Positions 24,149 through 32,318 of a stretch of 64,000 bases of DNA are shown here, piece by piece. The stretch's first letter is position 1. Every line of letters begins with the position of its first letter. The position numbers and the translations under genes are program-made. Under the pieces are notes generated by a model. The model had not been told where the DNA came from. It saw nothing but the letters and a program-made list of their open reading frames with translations, and did no database searches. The stretch is from an uncultured Oscillospiraceae bacterium. Lineage in GTDB: Bacteria; Bacillota; Clostridia; Oscillospirales; Oscillospiraceae. The DNA lies in the NCBI GenBank assembly GCA_934552825.1, contig CAKTEQ010000002.1, forward strand, positions 1 to 64,000. The letters run 5' to 3'.

Positions 24149-25288
24149 ATGATGAAGAACACAAAACACAGGACATGGGCGGAGATAGATCTGGACGCCC
24201 TTGAGAATAATTACAGAGCTATCAGAAGCCGGCTGCGCCACGGGTGCATGCTCCTCGCGACTGCCAAGGCAGACTGTTACGGGCACGGCGCAGCCCGCTG
24301 CGCTGAGGTTTTGCAGCGGCTTGGTGCGGACTTTTTTTCCGCCGCCACGTTTGACGAGGCGCTGCATCTGAGAGAGAATGGGATAGTAAAGCCGATACTG
24401 ATACTGGGTTATACTGATCCGGAGAATGCCGGAGAGCTGGCTGAGATGGATGTCCGCCAGGCGGTATTCAGCGGCGGCTATGCAAGAGCGCTGGCGGAAA
24501 GTCTGGGGAATAAAAAACTGAAGATACATATCAAGCTCGACACCGGCATGGGGCGGCTCGGGTTCGATCCAGGGAACGTCGAAGCACTCAGGGAGATCGC
24601 CGAGATATGCAAAATGCCCTGCTTCGAACCGGAGGGGATATTTACACACTTTTCGGTCGCTGATGAGCCGGGACAGGCGGAGTATACTATGAGCCAGTTT
24701 AAGAGATATCAAAGGGCTGTTCACATACTTGAGGAAGAGCTCGGCGTGAAGTTCTCTATCCATCATTGCGCCAATTCCGCGGCTATGGTGAACTATCCCG
24801 AGACGCAGCTCGATATGGTGCGGGCGGGCATTTCACTGTACGGAGCGTATCCTGACGGCGCCGAGGAGGGCGAGCTCGGGCTGAAGCCTGTCATGACCCT
24901 TCGCTGCCGCATCGCCCAGGTTCAGGATGCCGGGGAGGAGAAATCCGTGAGCTATGGCAGGACAAAAACTGTCCCCGCCGGCACACGCCTTGCTGTTATG
25001 ACATGCGGCTATGCCGACGGACTGCACAGGTGCGCGTCAAATAAATTCTCCGTGAAAGTGAGAGGCAAGCTCGTGCCGAACGTGGGAAGAGTGTGCATGG
25101 ATATGTCGATGCTGGACGTTACAGGAGTTGACGTTCATCCGGGAGATGTGGTGACGATATTCGGCGGCAGCGGTGAGGATCATATCTCCATAGAGCAGCT
25201 TGCAAAGGCGTCCGGTACAGTGAGCTATGAGCTGCTTTGCAGCGTCAGCAAGCGTATACCAAGAATTTACATAGGCGGAAAATCTTAA
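24149..25288 (+). CDS. alr: Alanine racemase
   Basis: A 379 aa PLP enzyme interconverting L- and D-alanine for peptidoglycan. The PLP lysine is in ATAKADCYGHGA (about residue 37; the family usually has KANAYGHG). The second-domain segment VGRVCMDMSMLDV and the catalytic Tyr region are present. The start is the ATG at 24149, with AAGGATG upstream; the next codon is also ATG. It is in the conserved lipoprotein-alr-mazF order. Confidence 0.96.
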   Translation: MMKNTKHRTWAEIDLDALENNYRAIRSRLRHGCMLLATAKADCYGHGAARCAEVLQRLGADFFSAATFDEALHLRENGIVKPILILGYTDPENAGELAEMDVRQAVFSGGYARALAESLGNKKLKIHIKLDTGMGRLGFDPGNVEALREIAEICKMPCFEPEGIFTHFSVADEPGQAEYTMSQFKRYQRAVHILEEELGVKFSIHHCANSAAMVNYPETQLDMVRAGISLYGAYPDGAEEGELGLKPVMTLRCRIAQVQDAGEEKSVSYGRTKTVPAGTRLAVMTCGYADGLHRCASNKFSVKVRGKLVPNVGRVCMDMSMLDVTGVDVHPGDVVTIFGGSGEDHISIEQLAKASGTVSYELLCSVSKRIPRIYIGGKS

Positions 25289-25303
25289 CTGTGCGGACAA
25301 GGC

Positions 25304-25333
25304 TTGACAGTGGCAAATAGTCCGGGTTAGAAT
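25304..25333 (+). promoter_or_regulatory. Promoter upstream of mazF
   Basis: TTGACA (25304-25309), 18 bases, TAGAAT (25328-25333), directly after alr. The toxin gene can be transcribed independently of alr. Confidence 0.7.
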
Positions 25334-25339
25334 ATTATG

Positions 25340-25488
25340 TAATGCGAGACCACAACCGCAGAAGTATCTCCGGCAAAGAGGGCACCCTGCCGCGCAGACG
25401 CCTTATTAGGTATAAAACCCGCGCCCGCGTGGGAGAATGATAGTGGTCAGCCTAGCTGGCGATTATCTTCCGGCGGAGAGTGAACTTT
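25340..25488 (+). promoter_or_regulatory. Long structured leader of mazF
   Basis: About 150 bases separate the promoter from mazF. GACCAC (25348-25353) can pair with GTGGTC (25443-25448), closing a domain that holds a CGGCA/TGCCG hairpin and a GC-rich CCC...GGG hairpin. A CTCCG inside it could pair with the CGGAG of the mazF ribosome binding site. No mazE-like frame is present. A 32-codon basic frame (25342-25440) has no ribosome binding site. This looks like a regulatory leader, unproven. Confidence 0.45.
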
Positions 25489-25851
25489 GTGGATAACATA
25501 GTAAAACGAGGAGACATTTACTACGCTGATCTGAGCCCGGTAGTGGGCAGCGAACAGGGCGGCATGCGTCCGGTACTTATAGTCCAGAACGATACAGGCA
25601 ACCGGCACAGCCCAACCGTTATCGCAGCTGCAATAACGTCTCAGATCAACAAAGCGAGACTGCCCACCCATATCGAGCTTACGGCGCGGTCGTACGGTTT
25701 GACCAAGGACTCAGTGGTGCTGCTGGAGCAGATACGTACGATAGACAAAAAACGCCTGAGAGAGCGCATGGGCAGGGTGGACGAGAAACTCATGAATCGC
25801 GTGGACAGCGCCATAGCTGTGAGCTTTGGCCTGCCGCACAGAGAAGCGTGA
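25489..25851 (+). CDS. mazF: MazF/NdoA-type endoribonuclease toxin without adjacent antitoxin
   Basis: A 120 aa MazF/PemK-family mRNA interferase: IVKRGDIYYADLSPVVGSEQGG, RPVLIVQND and PTVIAAAITSQ are the conserved N-terminal beta strands, and LLEQIRTIDKKRL is the next conserved block. The family cleaves mRNA at short sites. The GTG at 25489 is chosen because GGAG lies about ten bases upstream; an earlier GTG is almost on top of it. In Bacillus the antitoxin ndoAI lies between alr and this gene; here that space holds only the structured leader. Confidence 0.93.
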   Translation: MDNIVKRGDIYYADLSPVVGSEQGGMRPVLIVQNDTGNRHSPTVIAAAITSQINKARLPTHIELTARSYGLTKDSVVLLEQIRTIDKKRLRERMGRVDEKLMNRVDSAIAVSFGLPHREA

Positions 25852-25862
25852 CTTAACGGACG

Positions 25863-25886
25863 GCGGGAGGATATACTTCCTCCCGC
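25863..25886 (+). terminator. Hairpin after mazF
   Basis: GCGGGAGG (25863-25870) pairs perfectly with CCTCCCGC (25879-25886). No T-run follows, so it may be a weak terminator or a stabilising hairpin rather than a full stop. Confidence 0.5.
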
Positions 25887-25911
25887 AACCGCAACGGAGG
25901 TACATAAGATA

Positions 25912-26415
25912 ATGAAGAGTAAGCTTATAAGAAGACTGATCGCCGGTGTGTTTGCTGCTGTTGCCCTCACGGGCGTTGTTGTGTTTGCGGCAAACTATGG
26001 CACTTCAAACGATCCGCTGGTGACGCTGAGTTACCTTACGGACGTGTTCAAAAGCAGCATTATGACCGAGGTGGACAGTAAGATAAGCACAGCGAAGTCA
26101 GATCTTACAAAGAAATTCAACGACAAACTCGCCTCTGCCGGTATGGGCGGCACCTCTGATTTTGAGGTGGTCACTCTCACGTCAGGACAGAAGATAGTCG
26201 GCGAAGTCGGCACGGAGATACTCCTGCGGCTCGGTGCCGCAACATGCAACGCATCTTCAACTCCGGGGCTCGTGGACACAACTTCCGGCACAACTATAAA
26301 CAATGGGGCATCTCTTACGGTAAATCATATGTACCTCGTCTCGATAAACGGCAACGGCATCAAGGCGTCTGGCAGCGCAACACTGCTCGTGGCGGGCTCT
26401 TACACCGTGGAATAA
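25912..26415 (+). CDS. Exported protein of unknown function
   Basis: A 167 aa protein with a signal peptide (basic start KSKLIRRL, hydrophobic core, probable cleavage after VVVFA-A at about 27). A short helical segment (VDSKISTAKSDLTKKFND, about 55-72) follows, then a Gly/Ser/Thr-rich beta region ending in a valine-rich strand. I do not recognise a named family. GGAGG is 11 bases upstream of the ATG. It lies between mazF and the spoIIIA operon and has its own terminator. Confidence 0.7.
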   Translation: MKSKLIRRLIAGVFAAVALTGVVVFAANYGTSNDPLVTLSYLTDVFKSSIMTEVDSKISTAKSDLTKKFNDKLASAGMGGTSDFEVVTLTSGQKIVGEVGTEILLRLGAATCNASSTPGLVDTTSGTTINNGASLTVNHMYLVSINGNGIKASGSATLLVAGSYTVE

Positions 26416-26437
26416 ATAGCATATTATAAAATTCCAG

Positions 26438-26474
26438 GCACCTGCATAACAATGGTTATGCAGGTGCTTTTTTA
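26438..26474 (+). terminator. Strong terminator after the exported protein gene
   Basis: A perfect 13 bp stem (26438-26450 with 26455-26467) with a 4-base loop and seven T. Confidence 0.93.
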
Positions 26475-26492
26475 TACAGCGAGGTGAGATGT

Positions 26493-27017
26493 ATGGCTCT
26501 GCCGGTATATTTTGATAATACCATCGCAGGTGAAATGAGCATCACATCCTGCGGCATATATACACAATTCAATATCGACGCGGCTCCTGTGAGCGGAAGT
26601 GTATTACGTTGCAGAGTTGTGGGAGACGGTGAATTAAACCTGGGAATTCTTAAGCCGGAGTGCGGCAGGCTGCGTCTGTGCAGAAGGTTCTCAAAAAACC
26701 AGCTTGCCCCTCTCGGGACACCTCTTTACGGCGAGCTTGCGCCAGTAACACCTGACGGGAAAAAAGAAAATTTCGGCTGGACACCATGCCGGGAGCCGGG
26801 CAGATATATTAATGACGGCTGTATCTGCCGCTGCTTGAGCAGAGGTGGCGTTATTATGAGGAGGGATGGCGGCGACTACTTTTTCGCAGTGAAATATGAC
26901 GGAGGAAGTCCGATGAATTATATCGGTATATTATGCCTCATGCGTCCATTTACGATGAACGGGGCGCTGATGCTGGAGATAAGAATAGGTCCTGACGGCT
27001 GCTGTAAAAAATGGTGA
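26493..27017 (+). CDS. Unrecognised protein before the spoIIIA operon
   Basis: A 174 aa protein beginning MALPVYFDNTIAGEMSITSC, Cys-rich for a cytoplasmic protein (about ten Cys) and otherwise mostly beta-like, ending CCKKW. It has no signal peptide or membrane helix. The ATG at 26493 has GAGGTGAGA upstream; an in-frame GTG at 26484 overlaps the ribosome binding site. The resemblance of its strand pattern to small sugar/lipid-binding folds is too weak to name it. It lies after a terminator and before spoIIIAA, so it may be sporulation-linked; that is inference. Confidence 0.65.
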   Translation: MALPVYFDNTIAGEMSITSCGIYTQFNIDAAPVSGSVLRCRVVGDGELNLGILKPECGRLRLCRRFSKNQLAPLGTPLYGELAPVTPDGKKENFGWTPCREPGRYINDGCICRCLSRGGVIMRRDGGDYFFAVKYDGGSPMNYIGILCLMRPFTMNGALMLEIRIGPDGCCKKW

Positions 27018-27022
27018 GACAT

Positions 27023-27051
27023 TCATAAAGTGCGGATGGGCTTAATATGAT
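27023..27051 (+). promoter_or_regulatory. Candidate sigma-E promoter of spoIIIA
   Basis: TCATAAA (27023-27029), 14 bases, AATATGAT (27044-27051) approximates the mother-cell sigma-E pattern (ATA core boxes at -35 and -10). It fits the known sigma-E control of spoIIIA in Bacillus, but the match is loose. Confidence 0.4.
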
Positions 27052-27072
27052 GTAGAGAAGGGAGGGACAAGT

Positions 27073-27963
27073 ATGAACAAAGAGATCACCATGCTTCTCC
27101 CAGAGGATATCCAGGCGGCTCTGAGCGCGCTGCCGAAGGCACAGCTTGAAAAGCTTGAGGAAATACGCCTGCGGGCGGGGACGGGAGCGTTCGTCAACTG
27201 CGGCGGTGGAGAGATACGTCTTACAGGGGGTATGGTTGAGCCGAGAACGCTTGAACAGATACTCATGCGGGCGTCAGACAATTCTCTGCACACTGCGATG
27301 AGCAGCATCGCCAACGGGTTTATAACGATACCCGGAGGGCACCGCATCGGCGTATGCGGCACCGCCGCGGTAAGCGGCGGAAAGGTCACGGCGCTGCGGG
27401 AGATATCCTCTCTGAATATACGCGTTGGCCGGGAAGTCACAGGCATCGCCGAGAGCATCGCAGATAAGCTGATGAGGGACAAGACCTTTACTGGGCTGCT
27501 TATCGCTTCGCCGCCAGGATGCGGAAAAACCACATTCCTCAGAGACATGATACGCTGCCTCTCGGACCAATACTCACTGCGTACCGGAATAGCGGATGAG
27601 CGTTTTGAGATTACAGGCGCGTACCAGGGCTGTGCTCAGTTCGCGCTTGGAGAACACACTGACTTTATCTGCGGCTGCGATAAGGCAGAGGGCGTGTTCA
27701 TGCTGCTGCGTTCCATGAACCCACAGGTAGTCGCCATGGACGAGGTGTACAGCGAACAGGATTATGACGCGTTGGAAAAAGCGGCAGGATGCGGAGTAAG
27801 GCTCCTTGCGACGGTGCACTGTCCGGGTCTTTCCGACATAAATAGAAAGCCACGTCTCTGTAAACTCGTGAAAGACGGTAGCTTCTCCCATGTGGCGGAA
27901 ATATCCGCGACCAGAGGTATCCGGCGATATGACCTGAGGAAAGGTGTGAGTGGTATTGATTAA
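27073..27963 (+). CDS. spoIIIAA: Stage III sporulation ATPase SpoIIIAA
   Basis: A 296 aa secretion-type AAA ATPase with Walker A ASPPGCGKTTFLRD (about 145) and Walker B VVAMDEVYSEQD. It powers the SpoIIIA-SpoIIQ channel between mother cell and forespore. GGGAGG precedes the ATG. It overlaps spoIIIAB by 14 bases. Confidence 0.96.
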   Translation: MNKEITMLLPEDIQAALSALPKAQLEKLEEIRLRAGTGAFVNCGGGEIRLTGGMVEPRTLEQILMRASDNSLHTAMSSIANGFITIPGGHRIGVCGTAAVSGGKVTALREISSLNIRVGREVTGIAESIADKLMRDKTFTGLLIASPPGCGKTTFLRDMIRCLSDQYSLRTGIADERFEITGAYQGCAQFALGEHTDFICGCDKAEGVFMLLRSMNPQVVAMDEVYSEQDYDALEKAAGCGVRLLATVHCPGLSDINRKPRLCKLVKDGSFSHVAEISATRGIRRYDLRKGVSGID

Positions 27964-28465
27964 GGCTCTTTGCGCCCTGGCGGTCATAGCAGGCGGGATA
28001 TACATCGGTCTTGGCGAGGTGCGTACGCTTAAATACAGGGTGCGCCTGCTGCGCCAGCTAAGTGAATCGTTAAGTTACATAAAAAGTGAGATAGCGTTCA
28101 CCCTCGCGCCCATGAGCCGCATATTTGAACGGCTGGCTGAGTCCGGAGGACGGACGGTGAGGGAATTTTACAAGAATTGTCTCGATCTTTTGCGCAGCGG
28201 CAGACCTATGGATGAAAGCTGGGAAGAGTGCCTTTGGAAGTACTTTGCAGACAAGCTCCGGCCGGACGAGATCGAATGCCTGTGCGAAGCGGGACGGGTC
28301 CTGGGAAGAAGCGACGCGGAAAGCCAGTGCATGGCCCTTGATGCGCTGAGAGAGCGCATCGGGGCATATGTGAGCTCTGCGGAAAACGACAGGATGAGAC
28401 TTGGAAAGCTATACTGTGCGATGGGCGCCTTTGTGAGCGCTGCCATAGTTATAGTTCTCATATGA
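27950..28465 (+). CDS. spoIIIAB: Stage III sporulation protein SpoIIIAB
   Basis: A 171 aa protein with an N-terminal helix (VLIKALCALAVIAGGIYIGL), a helical cytoplasmic domain with the type II secretion GspF-like layout, and a C-terminal helix. The start is GTG inside the end of spoIIIAA, showing coupling. It is part of the forespore channel base. Confidence 0.92.
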   Translation: MVLIKALCALAVIAGGIYIGLGEVRTLKYRVRLLRQLSESLSYIKSEIAFTLAPMSRIFERLAESGGRTVREFYKNCLDLLRSGRPMDESWEECLWKYFADKLRPDEIECLCEAGRVLGRSDAESQCMALDALRERIGAYVSSAENDRMRLGKLYCAMGAFVSAAIVIVLI

Positions 28466-28475
28466 CGGAGGAAAA

Positions 28476-28670
28476 ATGGACGTTGATCTGATCTTCAAAA
28501 TTGCTGCGGTGGGCATTCTTGTAGCGGTGCTGAATCTGCTTCTCTCCCGTTCAGGGCGGGAAGAACAGGCGCTGATGACAACGATCGCGGGGCTTGTTGT
28601 GGTCCTTTTCCTCGTTGTTCAGGAGATAAGTGACCTGTTCTCCCTGATAAAGTCGCTCTTTGACCTGTAA
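28476..28670 (+). CDS. spoIIIAC: Stage III sporulation protein SpoIIIAC
   Basis: A 64 aa protein with two membrane helices; start MDVDLIFKIAAVGI. Its size and position match the family. GGAGG is six bases upstream of the ATG. It ends two bases before spoIIIAD. Confidence 0.93.
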   Translation: MDVDLIFKIAAVGILVAVLNLLLSRSGREEQALMTTIAGLVVVLFLVVQEISDLFSLIKSLFDL

Positions 28671-28672
28671 AA

Positions 28673-29059
28673 ATGGACGAGTTCATTAAGATCTGCGCTG
28701 TGGCGCTGGTGGCAGCGGTGCTTATATTGCTGCTTCGCAGGGAAACTCCGGCTATCGCCCTCGTCCTGGGAGCGGCGGGGGTAGGCATAGTTCTCTTCAC
28801 GGCTGCGGGGGCGGTGAGGGATGTGACGGTGTTCCTCGTGAAGGCCGGACGAGCCGCAAACGTGTCTCAGGAGTTTATAGCGCCGCTCATCAAGATAGTC
28901 GCGGTGTCGATAATCTGCAGGATAACCTGCGACGTGTGCCGGGACGCGGGGCAGAATGCGCTCGCCACCGGAGTTGAGATCGCGGGAGCCGCCGCGGCTT
29001 TCTATATTGGGCTGCCGATACTCTCGGCGGTTCTGGAGCTGATAATCAAGCTGACATGA
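28673..29059 (+). CDS. spoIIIAD: Stage III sporulation protein SpoIIIAD
   Basis: A 128 aa membrane protein with about four helices, paralogous in its first half to SpoIIIAC. It starts two bases after spoIIIAC with no separate strong ribosome binding site, so translation is coupled. It overlaps spoIIIAE by four bases (ATGA). Confidence 0.93.
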   Translation: MDEFIKICAVALVAAVLILLLRRETPAIALVLGAAGVGIVLFTAAGAVRDVTVFLVKAGRAANVSQEFIAPLIKIVAVSIICRITCDVCRDAGQNALATGVEIAGAAAAFYIGLPILSAVLELIIKLT

Positions 29060-30177
29060 AGAATAAGGTAATTAAAAGGATAATCTTGCTGTTTGCGGTG
29101 AGCGCTTTGCTGTCGGGAACCGCCGTGGCTGTGGATATTGACGTTTTTGCCGTCCAGTCGGAGGCCGTCGATGCAGGTGAACTCAAAGATGCACTCTCCG
29201 GCGACAGCCGCGCTGTCCTGGGAGATGTGGGAGTCACGGCGGGGCTGTCAGTAGACGACGCTCTGGGAACAGTGGTCAAAAACGCCCTGTCCGGTATAAA
29301 GAAACACCTGACAGCGGGGCTGCGCAGTGCATGTGTGCAGCTGGCAGTCGTTATGCTCTGCGGCGTTGGTGGCGGCGTGTGCGACAGCGCGGGCAGCGAG
29401 GCGGGAAGACGCTTTGTTCCGATAGCCGGCGCGCTGACGCTGACTGCCGTATCAGCGGGGAGCATTGACGCGCTCATAGGCCTCGGTTCCGGCGCAATAA
29501 GTGAGATGAGCAGCTTTTCAAAGCTGCTTCTGCCGACAATCGCGGCCTGTGCCGGCACTGCCGGGACACCGGCCGCCGCCGTTGCAAAGCAGCTCGCTTC
29601 GGCGCTCTTTTCAGATGTGCTTATCACCGTTACTGAAAAGCTGCTGCTGCCGGCGGTCTACATATATGTTACGCTCTCCGTTGCCAATGCCTGTATGGAG
29701 GTCGGACACCTGGACAAAATAGCGGCATTTATAAAAAAGGCAGTCGCCTGGATACTTGCCGCCGTGCTTGCCGCATTCACGGGCTATATAACCCTTGCAG
29801 GGATGGTCTCAGGCACCGCGGACAGCTTCACGGCAAAAGCCGCAAAGAGCGTAATGTCCGCAGTACCTGTTGTGGGAAGCGTGATGTCCAACGCGTCAGA
29901 GACAATAATAGCAGGTGCAGCTATACTGAAAAACGCCGTTGGCATGTTCGGAACGGCAGCGACGATAGCCGTGTGTGCTGCGCCGTGCATTCGCATGGCT
30001 GTGCACTATGTTTTCTTCAAGATATCGGCGGCGGTCTCTTCAACTATCGGAGACGACAAGCTTGTGGAGCTTATAGACGCGCTGGGCGGCGCGGTAGGCC
30101 TGGTGCTGGCGATGACGGCATCATGCGCCCTGCTTATATTTATTTCGATCATATCTGCGGTGTCGGTGGTGAGTTAA
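29056..30177 (+). CDS. spoIIIAE: Stage III sporulation protein SpoIIIAE
   Basis: A 373 aa protein with a signal-like N-terminus (IKRIILLFAVSALLSGTAVA) and about seven to eight membrane helices rich in Ala/Gly. It is the largest membrane part of the SpoIIIA complex. Its stop shares one base with the start of spoIIIAF. Confidence 0.94.
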   Translation: MKNKVIKRIILLFAVSALLSGTAVAVDIDVFAVQSEAVDAGELKDALSGDSRAVLGDVGVTAGLSVDDALGTVVKNALSGIKKHLTAGLRSACVQLAVVMLCGVGGGVCDSAGSEAGRRFVPIAGALTLTAVSAGSIDALIGLGSGAISEMSSFSKLLLPTIAACAGTAGTPAAAVAKQLASALFSDVLITVTEKLLLPAVYIYVTLSVANACMEVGHLDKIAAFIKKAVAWILAAVLAAFTGYITLAGMVSGTADSFTAKAAKSVMSAVPVVGSVMSNASETIIAGAAILKNAVGMFGTAATIAVCAAPCIRMAVHYVFFKISAAVSSTIGDDKLVELIDALGGAVGLVLAMTASCALLIFISIISAVSVVS

Positions 30178-30674
30178 TGGCGGAGTCAATAAAAAGTTGG
30201 ATATCAGGCATAGCAGTAACGGCGATAATAATCTCTATCGTCCAGGGTATTATGCCGAAGGGGAGCGTCAAGCGCATCTCTGCCGTCATATGCTCGGCAG
30301 CTCTTATAGCGGCGATGGCAGCGCCGGTGCTGAAGTGGAGCATACCGGATATACACAAATTCAGACGTGAAGGGGATGACCTCACCAGAAGATATATGGA
30401 AAATCTTTCGAATGCGAACTTTGATCTTAATCAGTCAATCATAGAGGCGGAATGTGAATCATATATATTGGACAAAGCTAAAAACCTCGGCGCAAATGTG
30501 AGCGTTAATGTCACGGCAGAGTATATCGACTCTGATACGTGTGTGCCGATGAGCGCGGAGATATTTTCCTCATGTTCGCCTCTTATTCGGACGGCGCTCA
30601 GCGAGTATATGAGCGATGAGCTCGGGATACCGGAAGATATGCAGACGTGGAGAGGTGCGGATGAAGAACAGTGA
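30177..30674 (+). CDS. spoIIIAF: Stage III sporulation protein SpoIIIAF
   Basis: A 165 aa protein with two N-terminal helices followed by a soluble domain with the ring-building-motif-type layout found in SpoIIIAF-AH. The start at 30177 overlaps the spoIIIAE stop (TAATG); a longer frame from 29973 lies inside spoIIIAE and is discarded. It overlaps spoIIIAG by 14 bases. Confidence 0.9.
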   Translation: MAESIKSWISGIAVTAIIISIVQGIMPKGSVKRISAVICSAALIAAMAAPVLKWSIPDIHKFRREGDDLTRRYMENLSNANFDLNQSIIEAECESYILDKAKNLGANVSVNVTAEYIDSDTCVPMSAEIFSSCSPLIRTALSEYMSDELGIPEDMQTWRGADEEQ

Positions 30675-31179
30675 GACGGCGGGAAAGCTCAAAAAGTACA
30701 TAAGTAAATATAAATACGTACTTATCGTTATCCTCGCAGGGATCGTTCTGCTGAGTCTTCAGAGCGGCAGAAAAACCACACGGGGAACGGCCGACGCGGC
30801 AAATGACACATATGAGACGACGGATATCTCCTTTATGGAAGATAAACTTGAGAAAATACTCAGCAGTATAGAGGGGGTAGGAAAAACCGAAGTTGTACTG
30901 ACACTAAAGAGCGGAGCTGAACGGATACTTGCCGCTGACACCGACATTTCAGCGAACGGGGAAGAGGTGCTCAGCAGCAGCCGGGAGACGGTTATAATCT
31001 CGTCATCTGGCTCGGGAGAGACGCCAGTCGTGGTAAAACAGCTCATGCCGGTATATCAGGGCGCACTCATCGTCTGCCAGGGCGGAGGAAACGCAAAGAC
31101 GCAGATGCTTGTCACTCAAGCGGTCTCGGCGCTGACAGGTCTCGGCAGCGATAAAATTCAAGTAACAAAAATGTCGTAG
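30661..31179 (+). CDS. spoIIIAG: Stage III sporulation protein SpoIIIAG
   Basis: A 172 aa protein with one N-terminal helix (YVLIVILAGIVLLSL) and an extracytoplasmic domain with SSIEGVGKTEVVLTLKSG and MPVYQGALIVCQGG, typical of SpoIIIAG. In Bacillus it forms a 30-subunit ring in the intermembrane space. AGAGGTG precedes the ATG. Confidence 0.94.
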   Translation: MKNSETAGKLKKYISKYKYVLIVILAGIVLLSLQSGRKTTRGTADAANDTYETTDISFMEDKLEKILSSIEGVGKTEVVLTLKSGAERILAADTDISANGEEVLSSSRETVIISSSGSGETPVVVKQLMPVYQGALIVCQGGGNAKTQMLVTQAVSALTGLGSDKIQVTKMS

Positions 31180-31191
31180 GGAGGCAGCAAA

Positions 31192-31755
31192 ATGAAGAAA
31201 TACTGGAAAAGGAATGCGGTAATAGCGGCGCTCGTCATCTTTGTGGGCGCGGCAGTGGTCCTGAACTGGAGATATAACAACTCCGTCAGCAAGGTGGACA
31301 GTGAGTACGCAGAAGCGGAGGACTCCGGAAAGCTCCTCGGTGAGAGCACATATGTGTCAGTACAGGAGGATGGCGCAGCAGACGAAAACGCTGTATACGG
31401 CGAGGATGATTATTTCTCGACCGTGCGGCTCAGCCGCCAGAAGGCGAGAGATGCAGCAGTAGCACTCCTTGAAGAGGCGCTGGACCTGACGAACCTCACG
31501 GCGGAGGAGACAGCGGACACATCACGGGCTCTGGAAGCTATGGCTAACGTGACTATGACGGAGAGCACGATAGAGGGGATCATAATGTCCAAGGGCTTTG
31601 AGGACTGCGTGGCATTTGCGGGCGACGGGGATGTCAGCATCGTAGTTCCGGAGCCTGAAGGCGGGCTGACTGTGAACGACGTGGCTAAGATCACAGATGT
31701 GGTAGTAAGCGAGTTGGGCTATACTTCCGAGAATATCAAAATTGTCGGGGTCTGA
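31192..31755 (+). CDS. spoIIIAH: Stage III sporulation protein SpoIIIAH
   Basis: A 187 aa protein with one N-terminal helix and an outer domain ending in the conserved DVVVSELGYTSENIKIVGV ring-building segment. SpoIIIAH binds forespore SpoIIQ across the intermembrane space; spoIIQ is not in this window. It is the last gene of the operon. Confidence 0.94.
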   Translation: MKKYWKRNAVIAALVIFVGAAVVLNWRYNNSVSKVDSEYAEAEDSGKLLGESTYVSVQEDGAADENAVYGEDDYFSTVRLSRQKARDAAVALLEEALDLTNLTAEETADTSRALEAMANVTMTESTIEGIIMSKGFEDCVAFAGDGDVSIVVPEPEGGLTVNDVAKITDVVVSELGYTSENIKIVGV

Positions 31756-31770
31756 GAGCAGAGAAAAGTG

Positions 31771-31798
31771 TTGTAAAATTTTGACCATGTGGTATAAT
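31771..31798 (+). promoter_or_regulatory. Promoter of the asp23-nusB-xse operon
   Basis: TTGTAA (31771-31776), 16 bases, TATAAT (31793-31798), 16 bases past spoIIIAH. Confidence 0.65.
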
Positions 31799-31823
31799 AT
31801 GCTATGTGTGGCATTATGCCGCA

Positions 31824-31908
31824 CTGCAGCCGCAGGTCATGATGTTGAAAAGTGATTTGCGGTGCAGCGTCTGCCGATGTGCGGGCGCTGCATCATCTTT
31901 TGTTTTTA
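31824..31908 (+). terminator. Terminator with an alternative pairing partner, in the asp23 leader
   Basis: A 14 bp stem (31861-31874 with 31881-31894, three G-U pairs) followed by ATCTTTTGTTTTT is a strong terminator. It lies 60 bases downstream of the putative promoter and 23 before the asp23 start. CTGCAGCCGC (31824-31833) can instead pair with GCGGTGCAG (31859-31867), which would break the terminator's left arm. It may be an attenuator, or simply the spoIIIA terminator if the promoter call is wrong. Confidence 0.65.
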
Positions 31909-31931
31909 CATCCTATCAGGAGGTGTTCCAA

Positions 31932-32300
31932 ATGAACGAGAAGGATTACATTACCCAGAGTGAGGAAAAGGGCATTATAAATATTTCCGAAGAAGTCATA
32001 GCATCCATCGCGTCTGCCGCGGCGCGTGACGTTGACGGAGTTGCGGGAATGTCTGCGAGCTTCAGCGCGGAGTTTGCGGAAAAGCTCGGAAAAAAGAACA
32101 CGGCTAAGGGCGTCAAGATAGCCACAGAAGAGGACGGAATCCTTATAAACGTATCTGTCCTTGTCAAGTACGGCTGCACGATAAGAGAAGTCGCCTCCGC
32201 CGTGCAGACAGCCGTTACCGACGCGGTGATCGGCATGACCGGCTTCACGGTCAAACAGGTGAATGTGAATATCGCCGGCGTAGCCTTTGAAAAAGAATAA
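31932..32300 (+). CDS. Asp23/Gls24 family envelope stress protein
   Basis: A 122 aa protein: GIINISEEVIASIASAAARD, then VDGVAG, and later TEEDGILINVSVLVKYG and VNVNIAGVAF are the family pattern (YqhY in B. subtilis, also just upstream of nusB). These proteins sit at the membrane and affect envelope stress or lipid homeostasis. AGGAGG is upstream. The position before nusB supports a YqhY-type role. Confidence 0.92.
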   Translation: MNEKDYITQSEEKGIINISEEVIASIASAAARDVDGVAGMSASFSAEFAEKLGKKNTAKGVKIATEEDGILINVSVLVKYGCTIREVASAVQTAVTDAVIGMTGFTVKQVNVNIAGVAFEKE

Positions 32301-32318
32301 TTTTACCGGAGAGTTAAG

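Noticed and set aside
25342..25440. A 32-codon basic frame in the mazF leader
   Set aside because: No ribosome binding site, almost at the transcript start, and its sequence is explained by GC-rich pairing elements. Not a credible antitoxin.
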